Shown here: in pieces, positions 10,631 to 18,920 of the stretch | Layout: every line of letters begins with the position of its first letter | Numbering within the stretch: position 1 is the stretch's first letter | NCBI RefSeq assembly: GCF_946222835.1 | Contig: NZ_CAMIHD010000003.1 | Span: 62,001 to 126,000 of the forward strand | Origin: an uncultured Corynebacterium sp. | Lineage (GTDB): Bacteria > Actinomycetota > Actinomycetes > Mycobacteriales > Mycobacteriaceae | Length of the DNA: 64,000 nt | Direction of reading: 5' to 3' | Made by a program: the position numbers and the translations under genes | Notes under the pieces: model-generated | The model's input: only the letters and a program-made list of their open reading frames with translations | The model's database searches: none | What the model was told of the DNA's origin: nothing

Positions 10631-11829
10631 GTGCCCCAACTTCCTGAGTTTTTTAACACCCAACACAACCTGCACGAATTGGCAGTAGTGGAGGAAGCTC
10701 CTTCCTCCACGCTCTTCGCCGTGGAAGACGGAGCCACGCACCAACCGTTGAGCGTGGAGATTTTCGCCCCAGGAATTACCGCATGGTGGAAAAGTCCACC
10801 GCGTTACATGGATTGCACCACCCAGCTATCGCGCCGCTGGTAGGCACGGGCACTACCGCAGACGGGCAAGAGTTCATTGTGCGCGAAGGGTTTGTCGGCA
10901 CCCAGCTTTCGCAAGTACCCAATAATCTCAGCCCCGCAGACGCGGCGGAGATCTTCGGCCCCCTGGCCGGTGCGGTGGACTTTTTGATCTCTCGCAAGCA
11001 GGCAGACTTTGCGGTCCATGGGCTGAGGGAGGCCCGGGTGGGCGTCGACAAGCACCGGCACCTTTCGGTGCTGACCGCAGTCGGCCCGTCCGCCGAGGCG
11101 CACGGCAATGCGGTAGAGGTATTCGAGCAACTTGTCGCACGCAAGTGCCCGGATTATAAGGCCACCGGCACGGCGGACAGCGCCAAGGACGTGGTAGCTC
11201 AGCTGCGCCCGCAGCGAGAGTTTGATACCGCGCAGATCCCGCGCGTGCAAGCCCCAGAACCGCGCCCCCAGCAGCAATTCGGCCTGCCACAGCCACAGGC
11301 GATGGCCCAGCCCATGGCCCAGCCGATGGTGCAGCAGCCCATGGCACCCGAGCAGAAGAAGGGCAAGGGCGGCCTCATTGCGCTGATCACTGTGCTGGCT
11401 GTGGTTGCGATTGCGGCTGCCGCCGCACTGTGGTTCTTCCTGTCTTACCCCAGCTGGAATGACAAGGAGCAAAACCTCGCGGATGCGTATCCGGACTTGG
11501 TGGGTTCCCGCAGCGGCCAGGACGGCTTCGATGGGGCGGAATGCTCCTCGCGCGAGCCGGAGTCTGGCCAGGAGGCCAAAATTACCTGCGCGGGCGATGG
11601 GTTCAGCTATATCGTGACCTACTACCCCAGCGTGGAGGAGCGCGATGCCATGCTTCCCGACGCCGAACCGGTCGAGCTTTCCAATGACCAGTGCACCATC
11701 CAAAGCTATGAGACCACCGCGGATGTTCCTACCTACGTCATGGCCGTAGAAGGAACGCAATCGGCATTTTTGGTGTGGGGCGATAAGGCTGAGGAAGGGC
11801 GGCTGAACCTGCCGCTGTGCGCCTCCTAA
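10631..11829 (+). pseudogene. kinase-like single-pass membrane protein, split by a -1 frameshift near 10781
   Basis: Two overlapping frames make one protein. Frame A starts at GTG 10631 (ribosome site AAGGAAA) and reads MPQLPEFFNTQHNLHEL...LSVEIFAPGITA, like the N-lobe of a protein kinase, then derails. Frame B from 10783 continues at once with MVEKSTALHGLHHPAIAPLVGTG, the expected kinase-like continuation. One base inserted at about 10781-10783 restores a single chain of about 398 residues. The rest has a degenerate C-lobe without HRD or DFG motifs, a Gln/Pro/Met-rich linker, one transmembrane helix (GLIALITVLAVVAIAAAAALWFF) and an outer domain of about 130 residues with Cys. If real, the intact part is 348 residues starting at 10783. 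Confidence 0.72.
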
Positions 11830-11848
11830 ATCGCACCCTAAAATTTAA

Positions 11849-11880
11849 GGCCCGCAGGCTTTGCGCTGCGGGCCTTTCTT
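11849..11880. terminator. intrinsic terminator after kinase-like gene
   Basis: GGCCCGCAG (11849-11857) pairs with CTGCGGGCC (11866-11874) across an 8-base loop and is followed by TTTCTT. It lies between two convergent genes. Confidence 0.88.
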
Positions 11881-11892
11881 CTGCTCCGGGGC

Positions 11893-13314
11893 CTAGTCCG
11901 CGGACGGCACGCGCTTGAGGAATGGGGCAAGCACGACAACCACCAGCGACAGCGCTCCGGCGAAGAGGAAGGCCCAATGTGCACCGTGGGCGGTAGCGGC
12001 GGCTTCATTCATTCCTTGGGACACACCGGACTTGGTGCCGCGGGCTAGGAAGGTCATCAAAATGGCGGTACCGGCCGCACCCGCCAGCTGCTGCAAAGTA
12101 TTAAGGATGGCGGAGCCGTGCGAGTAGAGCTCGTCTGGCAGGGAGGCTAGGGACGTCGTCATCAGCGGCGTCATCATGAGCGCAATGCCGAGGGCAAAGA
12201 GGATGTGCATGCCAATGACCATCCATACCGCGCTCTCTTCACTGAGGAGAGTCATCAACCACGTGCCTGCAGCAAGGAGCAGGGCACCGGGGATCATGAG
12301 AGGACGGGGCCCATGGATGTCATAGAGGCGGCCAACCAGCGGCGAAATGCCACCTTGGAGCAAACCGCCGGGCATGACAACGAGCCCGGTAACCAGGGAA
12401 CTTACCGCCAGCGAGGTCTGCAGGTAGATGGGCAGGATATTGACCACGCCGAGCAAAAGCCCGAACATGAGCAGCATGCCAAGTACCGCCACGGTGAAGT
12501 TGGGAACCGTAAACGGACGCATATCCAATAGGGCGCGGTTGTCCTTGGCCAGGCGCAGCTGGCGGCGGGTAAAGATGACCAAAGCCACGAGGCCTGCCAC
12601 GAGAACGATGATGTCTATGAGGCCATCGCCCTCCAGCATGTTTTCTAGGGACGATACGGCATAGACCAACCCGCCGAAAGCGATGACGGACAAGATAACG
12701 GAAGGGAAATCCAGCGGGGTATCGCGCTTATCTCCCACATTGACCAGACGGAAGTAGCCGGCGGCACAGATGCCGCCAAGCAGCGGCATCATAGTCCAGA
12801 AGATGACGTGCCAGCTGAACATGCTCAATACGAGACCACCCACCGTAGGGCCGAGCGCTGGGGCCACGGAAATGACCACGGAAATAATTCCCATGACACT
12901 GCCGCGACGCTGCGGCGGGACGAGAGTCATCGCCACCGTCATCAGGGTGGGGATCATCAGTGCCGTGCCGGCAGCCTGGAACACGCGTCCCGCCAGCAGC
13001 ACGCCGAAGGCAGGGGCGAATGCCGCTAGCACCGTGCCGGCAAGGAATACGCCCGAAGAGGCCAGAAAGATCTGCCGGGTGGTGAACTTATCCATGAGAA
13101 AGCCAGTGGTCGGGATGACCACGCCCATGGTGAGCAAGAAACCGGTAAGCAGCCACTGGGCAGAGGTAGCGGGGATGCCAAAATCCGCCATGATGGTAGG
13201 CAGCGCCACCGAAAGGGCGGTTTCGTTCAAGATCATCACCATCGCGCCAAGAACGAGAATGGTGAGGTTGATCTTTACCTCTGCGGAAATGCGGGAATCT
13301 GGGTTCTGAGACAC
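11893..13314 (-). CDS. DHA2-family MFS multidrug exporter (LmrB/EmrB type)
   Basis: 473 residues from GTG 13314. Fourteen hydrophobic segments are expected for DHA2. The family motifs are visible: NETALSVALPTIMADF in helix 1, the WLLTGFLLTMGVVIPTTGFLMDK region (helix 2 and the 2-3 loop), GRVFQAAGTALMIP in helix 4 and the antiporter motif C-like GPTVGGLVLS in helix 5. It exports drugs or toxic compounds by proton antiport. LmrB of C. glutamicum is a likely relative, but substrate cannot be read from sequence. No regulator gene lies beside it. It is divergent from the guaB1-type gene, leaving a 112-bp promoter gap. Confidence 0.88.
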   Translation of the reverse strand: MSQNPDSRISAEVKINLTILVLGAMVMILNETALSVALPTIMADFGIPATSAQWLLTGFLLTMGVVIPTTGFLMDKFTTRQIFLASSGVFLAGTVLAAFAPAFGVLLAGRVFQAAGTALMIPTLMTVAMTLVPPQRRGSVMGIISVVISVAPALGPTVGGLVLSMFSWHVIFWTMMPLLGGICAAGYFRLVNVGDKRDTPLDFPSVILSVIAFGGLVYAVSSLENMLEGDGLIDIIVLVAGLVALVIFTRRQLRLAKDNRALLDMRPFTVPNFTVAVLGMLLMFGLLLGVVNILPIYLQTSLAVSSLVTGLVVMPGGLLQGGISPLVGRLYDIHGPRPLMIPGALLLAAGTWLMTLLSEESAVWMVIGMHILFALGIALMMTPLMTTSLASLPDELYSHGSAILNTLQQLAGAAGTAILMTFLARGTKSGVSQGMNEAAATAHGAHWAFLFAGALSLVVVVLAPFLKRVPSAD

Positions 13315-13426
13315 CCAGACAGGATACTGAGTTCGCGGGTACGGAGAAAGTCGAGGAGTATAATTTTAGTGTCTTCTTCCGCGCGGTAAGCCCGCGCTAC
13401 CCGAGTACGAAGTGAGGTAAACCCCA

Positions 13427-14863
13427 GTGCGTTTTCTCAATGATTCCCGCCCGCCGTACGAATTGACCTACTCCGATGTTTTCATGGTGCCCAGCCACTC
13501 CGAGGTGGGCTCGCGCCAGTCGGTAGATCTCACTGCTGAGGACGGCACTGGAAATACCATCCCGATCATCGTGGCCAATATGACCGCCGTCGCCGGTCGC
13601 CGCATGGCCGAAACCATAGCCCGGCGCGGCGGGCTGACCATTCTGCCACAGGATCTCTCCCTGGAGGCGGCCGCAGAGACCATTGCCTCTGTGAAGGCAG
13701 CGGACTTGGTCTATGACACCCCAATTACGGTAAAGCCGCACCACACCGTGGGCTATACCAACAACCTTTTGCATAAGCGTGCCCACGGCGCCGCCATCGT
13801 GGTCGACGGATACATGCCCATCGGCATCATCACGCCGAAGGATCTGCGCGGGCAGGATAATTTCACCGCCGTCGGTCAATTGATGACCACGGATCTGGTG
13901 ACGCTGCCAGTGGGCATTGACCCACAGGAGGCCTTCACCAAGTTGCGCAAGACTTCCCGCAAGCTAGCCCCGGTGGTCAACCCGGATGGCACCCTGGCCG
14001 GAATCCTCACCAGGAAGGGTGCGGTAAGGGCGAAGATGTATAAGCCGGGCGTCGACAAGCAGGGCCGGTTGCACATTGGTGCGGCGGTGGGCATCAACGG
14101 CGATGTGGAAGGCCGCGCCCGCGCCCTGGCGGAAGCCGGTGCTGACGTCCTGGTCATCGATACCGCGCACGGCCACCAAGCCAGCATGCTCACCGCGCTG
14201 CGCAAGGTAAAGGCGCTGAATCTGGGGCTGCCCATTGCTGCCGGCAATATCGTCACAGCGGAGGGCGTGCGCGAACTGGCGGCAGCCGGCGCGGACATCA
14301 TCAAGGTCGGCGTGGGCCCGGGCGCGATGTGCACCACCCGCATGCAAACGGGTGTGGGCCGCCCGCAATTCTCGGCCGTCCTGGAGTGCGCTGCGGCAGC
14401 CCGCGAGGTTGGCGCCCACGTCTGGGCCGATGGCGGCGTGCGCGACCCGCGCGATGTCGCCCTCGCACTTGCCGCAGGTGCCTCCAATGTCATGATCGGC
14501 TCCTGGTTCGCCGGCACCTTTGAATCCCCGGGTGACCTGCACAAGGATGCCGACGGCACCTTTTATAAAGAATCCTTCGGTATGGCTTCGCGCCGAGCGG
14601 TGCGCGGCCGCAATTCCGATACCGAGGCCTTTGAGCGCGCCCGCCGCGAGATGTTCGAAGAGGGGATTTCCACCTCGCGCATCTACCTCGACCCCGAGCA
14701 CGGCGGCGTGGAGCATCTAGTGGACCGAATCATTTCAGGCCTCCGCTCCTCGTGCACCTATGCCGGCGCCAATTCCTTGGCCACCTTCCACGAACGCGCC
14801 ACCGTGGGCGGGCAGTCCGCCGCCGGGTTCGCGGAGGGGCAGCCGCGCGCCACGAACCGTTAA
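13427..14863 (+). CDS. guaB1: GuaB1-type IMP dehydrogenase/GMP reductase family protein (probably GMP reductase)
   Basis: 478 residues from GTG 13427 with GAGGT upstream. TIM-barrel halves flank a CBS-domain pair (about residues 95-200). The catalytic-loop motif GVGPGAMCTTRMQTGVGRPQ carries the active Cys, and GSWFAGTFESPGD and a C-terminal flap follow. Actinobacteria carry several GuaB paralogs. A mycobacterial GuaB1 has been characterised as a CBS-containing GMP reductase, making IMP from GMP for purine salvage, and this sequence matches that subgroup better than GuaB2 (established knowledge, family placement by eye). It is followed at once by crtB, probably by chance. Confidence 0.85.
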   Translation: MRFLNDSRPPYELTYSDVFMVPSHSEVGSRQSVDLTAEDGTGNTIPIIVANMTAVAGRRMAETIARRGGLTILPQDLSLEAAAETIASVKAADLVYDTPITVKPHHTVGYTNNLLHKRAHGAAIVVDGYMPIGIITPKDLRGQDNFTAVGQLMTTDLVTLPVGIDPQEAFTKLRKTSRKLAPVVNPDGTLAGILTRKGAVRAKMYKPGVDKQGRLHIGAAVGINGDVEGRARALAEAGADVLVIDTAHGHQASMLTALRKVKALNLGLPIAAGNIVTAEGVRELAAAGADIIKVGVGPGAMCTTRMQTGVGRPQFSAVLECAAAAREVGAHVWADGGVRDPRDVALALAAGASNVMIGSWFAGTFESPGDLHKDADGTFYKESFGMASRRAVRGRNSDTEAFERARREMFEEGISTSRIYLDPEHGGVEHLVDRIISGLRSSCTYAGANSLATFHERATVGGQSAAGFAEGQPRATNR

Positions 14864-14888
14864 AAGGCTGCATGCTACGTTGACAGAT

Positions 14889-15755
14889 ATGCTTTCTCGC
14901 TATGACCAAGCGGCCTCCCGCGCGGCCGCACAGGTTATGGGGCGCTACTCCACCAGCTTCTCGCTGGCCACGCGGCTCTTGCGCGGGCGGGTGCGCGCCG
15001 ATATCCGCCACTTATACGCGGTGGTGCGCATTGCCGATGAGCTTGTCGACGGCGCCGCTGCCCAAGCCCACACCGACCCCGCCGCCGCATTGGATGCTTA
15101 CGAGAAAACCATCCTGGCCGCACCGCAGCAGCGACTACACACGGATCTCGTGGTGCACGCTTATGCCTTAACCGCGCGTCGCTGCGGCTTCCACCGCGAA
15201 TACCTTGCCGCCTTCTTTAACTCCATGCGCGCGGATCTTAAACAACGCGAGTATTCCTCGACCGAGCTGCAGGACTATATCTACGGCTCGGCGGAAGTCA
15301 TCGGGCTTTTATGCCTGCAGATTTTCCTGGCTGAGGAAACCGTTTCACCCGCCGACCGCACTGCCATGGAACGCGGTGCCCGCGCCCTAGGTTCGGCATT
15401 CCAGAAGATAAACTTCCTGCGTGACTTGGGCGAGGATAGCTCCATTTTAGGCCGCACCTATTTTCAGCAGGCCCCATCCGGCCGGATTGATGAGGCCACC
15501 AAGTCCGCGCTCATTGCGGAGATCCGCCAGGAGCTCGCAACCGCCGCGCTCACCATCGACTTGCTGCCAGCCTCCGCACGGGTTGGTGTGAGCGCGGCGG
15601 CGGATATCTTTGCCGAGCTCACCAATCGCCTCGCTGCGACGCCAGCTACGGACCTAGCTACCGCACGGGTATCCGTACCGAACCACACCAAGGCTTGGTT
15701 AGCGGCCCGCGCCGCGCGCCGCCGCGGCCGCACCCCGCACCCAAACTGGGATTAA
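14889..15755 (+). CDS. crtB: phytoene/squalene synthase family protein (phytoene synthase)
   Basis: 288 residues from ATG 14889; an in-frame TTG at 14880 is nearer to the AAAGG site and may be the true start. It condenses two geranylgeranyl diphosphates to phytoene. Motifs: STSFSLATRLL, then YAVVRIADELVD (first Asp-rich region; the second Asp of the usual DxxxD is present), and FQKINFLRDLGED (second Asp-rich region). MPAPIP-like residues upstream belong to the guaB1 overlap and are excluded. With crtI ten bases downstream it forms a two-gene carotenoid unit; crtE and cyclase genes are not in the window. Confidence 0.9.
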   Translation: MLSRYDQAASRAAAQVMGRYSTSFSLATRLLRGRVRADIRHLYAVVRIADELVDGAAAQAHTDPAAALDAYEKTILAAPQQRLHTDLVVHAYALTARRCGFHREYLAAFFNSMRADLKQREYSSTELQDYIYGSAEVIGLLCLQIFLAEETVSPADRTAMERGARALGSAFQKINFLRDLGEDSSILGRTYFQQAPSGRIDEATKSALIAEIRQELATAALTIDLLPASARVGVSAAADIFAELTNRLAATPATDLATARVSVPNHTKAWLAARAARRRGRTPHPNWD

Positions 15756-15765
15756 GGAGAACCCC

Positions 15766-17304
15766 ATGCACGCCGTCGTTATTGGAGCCGGCATCGCCGG
15801 TCTCGCCACCGCCGCCTTGCTTGGCCGCGAGGGTTACTCGGTCACCGTTGTGGACTCGCTGGATGAGGTGGGCGGGCGCGCCGGCAGCTATGAGGAAGCC
15901 GGCTTTCGCTGGGATACCGGCCCGTCCTGGTACCTCATGCCCGAAGCTTTTGACCATTTCTTTGCGCTGTGCGGCACCTCCACTGAGGCGGAGTTGGACC
16001 TAGTGGACCTCTCCCCCGCCTACCGCGTGTTCCATGGCGACTCCCCAATAAACGTGCACTCCGGTATCGAGGAAGTCACCGCGCTATTCGAGTCCGTGGA
16101 GCCCGGCGCGGGAGAAAAGGTTCGCCAATACTTGGCGCAAGCCAGCGATACCTATGACATGGCGCTCAAGCACTTCCTCTACACCACCTTCTCCGCACCA
16201 CTGAACCTGGTGCACCGCGATATTCGCACCCGGCTTTCTCGCCTCGTAGCGCTGCTTATGACGAGCCTGAAGCAGCATGTGGGCCGCGCTTTTTCCGATG
16301 CCCGACTGCGCCAGATTCTAAGCTACCCGGCGGTCTTTTTGTCTTCTGAACCGGCCGCAGCTCCGGCGCTGTATTCCCTGATGAGCCACACCGACCTGGT
16401 GGAGGGAGTTCGCTACCCGCAGGGTGGTTTCGCCGCCGTAGTCCAGGCCATTTACCGGCAAGCGAAGAAATTTGGCGCCACTTTCCGTTTGGGCGAGGAG
16501 GTTACCTCCATCAAGGTCTCTAATCGGCAGGTAACGGGCGTGCGCACAAGCAAAGGCGCCATCCACGCCGATATCGTGGTCTCCGCGGCGGACTTGCACC
16601 ACACCGAGACCCAGCTTTTGCCGCCGCAGCTGCGCACCTACCCGGAGCGCTACTGGGGCCGGCGCAATCCGGGCCTGGGTACCGTCCTCATCTTGGCCGG
16701 GGTGAAGGGCGAGCTGCCCGAGCTGGCACACCATACGTTGCTCTTTAGCAGGGACTGGGATCCGGATTTCCGCGCCGTTTATTCCGGCCCAGAGTCCTCT
16801 CGGCCGTTGGGGGCCTCCGAGTCCATCTATGTGTCCAAGACCTCCGCCACCGACCCGAACGTAGCCCCCGCGGGCCACGAAAATCTCTTCATTCTGGTGC
16901 CGGTGCCGGCCGCGGAGGCACCAGGGTTTGGCAATGCCTATCACGCAGAGGAGTCCGACCGCGTTGCCGCGATTGCCGACGCCGCACTCAACCGCATCGC
17001 AGCCACGGCCGGGGTGCCGGATTTGCGAGAGAGGGTCGTCGTCAAGCGCACGCTCGGCCCAGCCGATTTTACCGAGCGCTACCATGCCTGGTCGGCCGGC
17101 TCCATCGGCCCGGCGCACACGCTGCGACAGTCGGCGTTTTTGCGCGGGCGCAATGCCTCGCGCAAGGTAGACGGCCTCTACTATGCAGGGGCTACCACCG
17201 TGCCGGGCGTCGGCGTGCCAATATGTCTGATTTCGGCCGAGAACATCATTAAGCGCCTGCGAGGTGATAAATCCGCCGCGCCGCTTCCTACCGGCGCCGA
17301 CTAG
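15766..17304 (+). CDS. crtI: phytoene desaturase family FAD-dependent oxidoreductase
   Basis: 512 residues with AAGGAG just before the ATG. The FAD-binding Rossmann start is VVIGAGIAGLATAALLGREG, then DEVGGRAGSYEEAGFRWDTGPS, the standard CrtI N-terminus. The carotene-desaturase C-terminal signature is GLYYAGATTVPGVGVPICLISAE. It introduces double bases into phytoene, toward neurosporene or lycopene; the number of steps cannot be read. Its TAG at 17302 lies at the left edge of the mosaic lysS/HNH patch, and a leftward frame from the lysS fragment runs over its last codons. Confidence 0.92.
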   Translation: MHAVVIGAGIAGLATAALLGREGYSVTVVDSLDEVGGRAGSYEEAGFRWDTGPSWYLMPEAFDHFFALCGTSTEAELDLVDLSPAYRVFHGDSPINVHSGIEEVTALFESVEPGAGEKVRQYLAQASDTYDMALKHFLYTTFSAPLNLVHRDIRTRLSRLVALLMTSLKQHVGRAFSDARLRQILSYPAVFLSSEPAAAPALYSLMSHTDLVEGVRYPQGGFAAVVQAIYRQAKKFGATFRLGEEVTSIKVSNRQVTGVRTSKGAIHADIVVSAADLHHTETQLLPPQLRTYPERYWGRRNPGLGTVLILAGVKGELPELAHHTLLFSRDWDPDFRAVYSGPESSRPLGASESIYVSKTSATDPNVAPAGHENLFILVPVPAAEAPGFGNAYHAEESDRVAAIADAALNRIAATAGVPDLRERVVVKRTLGPADFTERYHAWSAGSIGPAHTLRQSAFLRGRNASRKVDGLYYAGATTVPGVGVPICLISAENIIKRLRGDKSAAPLPTGAD

Positions 17305-17385
17305 GCCGACAGCGCACGCAAAAGGCGCTGCCCTCGTGGTAGGAGGTAGGAGCGCGCCAGCCGGTTATTTCTGTTCCGGTTTTTA

Positions 17386-17880
17386 CCAGCGGGAAGAGCA
17401 CGGTCACGCGGATGCCCAGGCCGGTCAGGGCCATCAGCAAGCGGTCCATGCCCATGCCGGTGCCGGCCGTAGGCGGCATGCCCTGCTCCATAGCGGCAAG
17501 GAAGTCCTCATCCAGCACCATGGCCTCGTCATCGCCACCGGCGGCTAGGCGGGCCTGATCCTCAAAGCGCTCGCGCTGGATAACCGGGTCCACCAGCTCG
17601 GAGTAGCCGGTTGCCAGCTCGAATCCGCGGACGTAGAGATCCCACTTCTCGGTCACGCCCGGCTTGGAACGGTGCTGACGAGTCAGCGGGGAGGTCTCAA
17701 CTGGGAAGTTCTTGACAAAGATAGGGCCTTCCAGCTGGTTCTCGCACAGGACCTCCCAGATCTCTTCGACCAGCTTGCCGTGGCCCCAGCCGCCCCGGGC
17801 GGGAACGTCCAGGCCAATGACCTTGGAGATCTCCTGGAGCTCTTCAACGGTGGAGTCGATGGTCACTTCCAGCTGGCCGG
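17386..17880 (-). pseudogene. 3' fragment of a second lysS copy
   Basis: The translation matches the C-terminal ~165 residues of LysS encoded at 19484-21064. From WGHGKLVEEIWEVLCE to TGLGIR the two are nearly identical at protein level, and the DNA differs at scattered third positions. Nearer the 17880 edge identity falls (VTIDSTVEELQEISKVIG against VTIDTDVETLKGIADVIG). The fragment has no start and no proper stop: after FPLVK it reads on into crtI. At 17880 it stops abruptly against HNH-endonuclease sequence on the other strand. Class II synthetase motif 3 (GTGMGMDRLLM) survives but motifs 1 and 2 are absent, so it cannot be active. Confidence 0.85.
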
Positions 17881-18089
17881 GGTGCAACAAACCCGCCGAG
17901 GAATCAGAGATCCACCACATCCACGCCTGGAAACACGGAGGATTCACGAATCCGGAAAACCTGGTCACCCCTCTGTCGGCACCACACCGGGCCAACAACG
18001 ACGACCCGACCAAACCCAGCAGGCGCGGCCGAATAGACAGATTAGGCGGCAAAACCGCCTGGTCCCCAGTCTGGGGCATTGTCCTCTAA
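17877..18089 (+). pseudogene. C-terminal remnant of a DUF222/13E12-type HNH endonuclease gene
   Basis: Read rightward, 17877-18089 gives PGCNKPAEESEIHHIHAW, then KHGGFTNPENLVTP and APHRANNDD, followed by about 25 residues and TAA. This is the pattern of the HNH end of actinobacterial DUF222-HNH proteins (PGC...HHI..W..GG.T...NL...PH...ND). The N-terminal DUF222 part is missing, and upstream of 17877 is antisense lysS sequence. In M. tuberculosis related genes form the REP13E12 repeats. Assignment is by motif only. Confidence 0.75.
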
Positions 18090-18097
18090 AACCACCA

Positions 18098-18144
18098 ACG
18101 ACTTCTAGCGCTAAAGCCACCAAGGCTTTAGCGCTAGAAGTCGT
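18098..18144. terminator. perfect 21-bp-arm hairpin after the GAP-family gene
   Basis: The 18098-18118 arm (ACGACTTCTAGCGCTAAAGCC) is matched by its exact reverse complement at 18124-18144, with a five-base loop ACCAA. It covers the last codons and stop of the leftward membrane gene. Read leftward it is followed by TTGGTGGTTTT, so termination is the simplest role. The perfect symmetry could also mark an element end. Confidence 0.65.
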
Positions 18145-18814
18145 GCCCAAGCTCACCCCACCCCTGAACAATCAGATAAATACCCACAATGGCGGCAACC
18201 CAGAGCAGCGTGACCTTCGTTTCATACTCCAAGCGATGGGCGATCCTTTGCAGACGGGGAAAGAGCTTCTCGCCGTACGCCCCCGCCAGCACTCCCACCA
18301 CTATTGCCGGAATGATCATGACCACGCAGTAGCCCGCAAGCACACCGGCCTGCCCCGCTCCCGGCAGCTGCATCGCTTGCACAATCGAGATCGCCGCCAA
18401 ATAGGGAACCATCGTGGCCGCTTCGGCAAAGCTGACGGCCAAACCCAATCCAACCATCGCGAGTGGCCCGAATCCTCGCTTCCGCGAAACGCGGGCATCG
18501 TCCTCTGCGGTTTTCTTTTTCGGCGTGGGGCTCAAGATTCCATAGGCGGCCAACAGCGAACCGGCCCCTATCTTCGCCACGCTGAACCATTTTTGTTGGT
18601 TCAGTTCCGCGAAAAATCCGAAGAATAGTTGCGTCCCTCCGAGCAGCATCAGCCCCAGCGCGAAATAGACTGTGGCGACGGTGGCCAGATAGGTGGCGTA
18701 AGCCCCCTTGCGCATGGATCCCCAGGTCAGCAATAGGCCAATGGGCACCACGATGGTTCCCACACTCAAGCTATCAAGCAGCGCCAGGCCGATCAGGGGA
18801 AGAATGGAGTTCAT
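18134..18814 (-). CDS. GAP-family (Sap/PF11139-like) membrane protein
   Basis: 226 residues, about six hydrophobic helices, with a charged loop after helix 3 (SPTPKKKTAEDDARVSRKRG). N-terminal LLDSLSVGTIVVPIGLLL and the paired repeat layout resemble the GAP/Sap proteins of actinobacteria, which relate to LysE-type exporters and were linked to glycopeptidolipid export in mycobacteria. Substrate here is unknown. A divergent TetR regulator and a palindromic operator suggest ligand-induced efflux. It sits inside the lysS-flanked patch, so horizontal acquisition is likely (inference). Confidence 0.72.
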   Translation of the reverse strand: MNSILPLIGLALLDSLSVGTIVVPIGLLLTWGSMRKGAYATYLATVATVYFALGLMLLGGTQLFFGFFAELNQQKWFSVAKIGAGSLLAAYGILSPTPKKKTAEDDARVSRKRGFGPLAMVGLGLAVSFAEAATMVPYLAAISIVQAMQLPGAGQAGVLAGYCVVMIIPAIVVGVLAGAYGEKLFPRLQRIAHRLEYETKVTLLWVAAIVGIYLIVQGWGELGHDF

Positions 18815-18845
18815 GGGCTTCCTAAGTTCGTGAGCAGTACCAACA

Positions 18846-18882
18846 TGTTATACAAACGTATAACAGCGGTTGGCTTAACCGC
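18846..18882. promoter_or_regulatory. palindromic TetR operator and nearby inverted repeat
   Basis: TGTTATAC-AAAC-GTATAACA (18846-18865) is a perfect palindrome with 8-base arms. GCGGTT-GGCTT-AACCGC (18866-18882) abuts it. Both lie between the divergent membrane-protein and TetR genes, where an autoregulating TetR protein would bind. Which repeat is the operator cannot be told. Confidence 0.7.
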
Positions 18883-18920
18883 AACCGTTATGCTGTAAGA
18901 AATGTTGAAAGGAGCCTGCT

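Noticed and set aside
17288..18079. A single 263-residue lysyl-tRNA synthetase-like protein
   Set aside because: Its first ~67 residues are antisense HNH sequence and its last ~30 run into crtI; catalytic motifs 1 and 2 are absent. Treated as a chance chimera of two remnants.
18098..18144. Terminal inverted repeat of an insertion sequence
   Set aside because: The two arms are five bases apart and no transposase gene is present, so an IS end pair is not supported.
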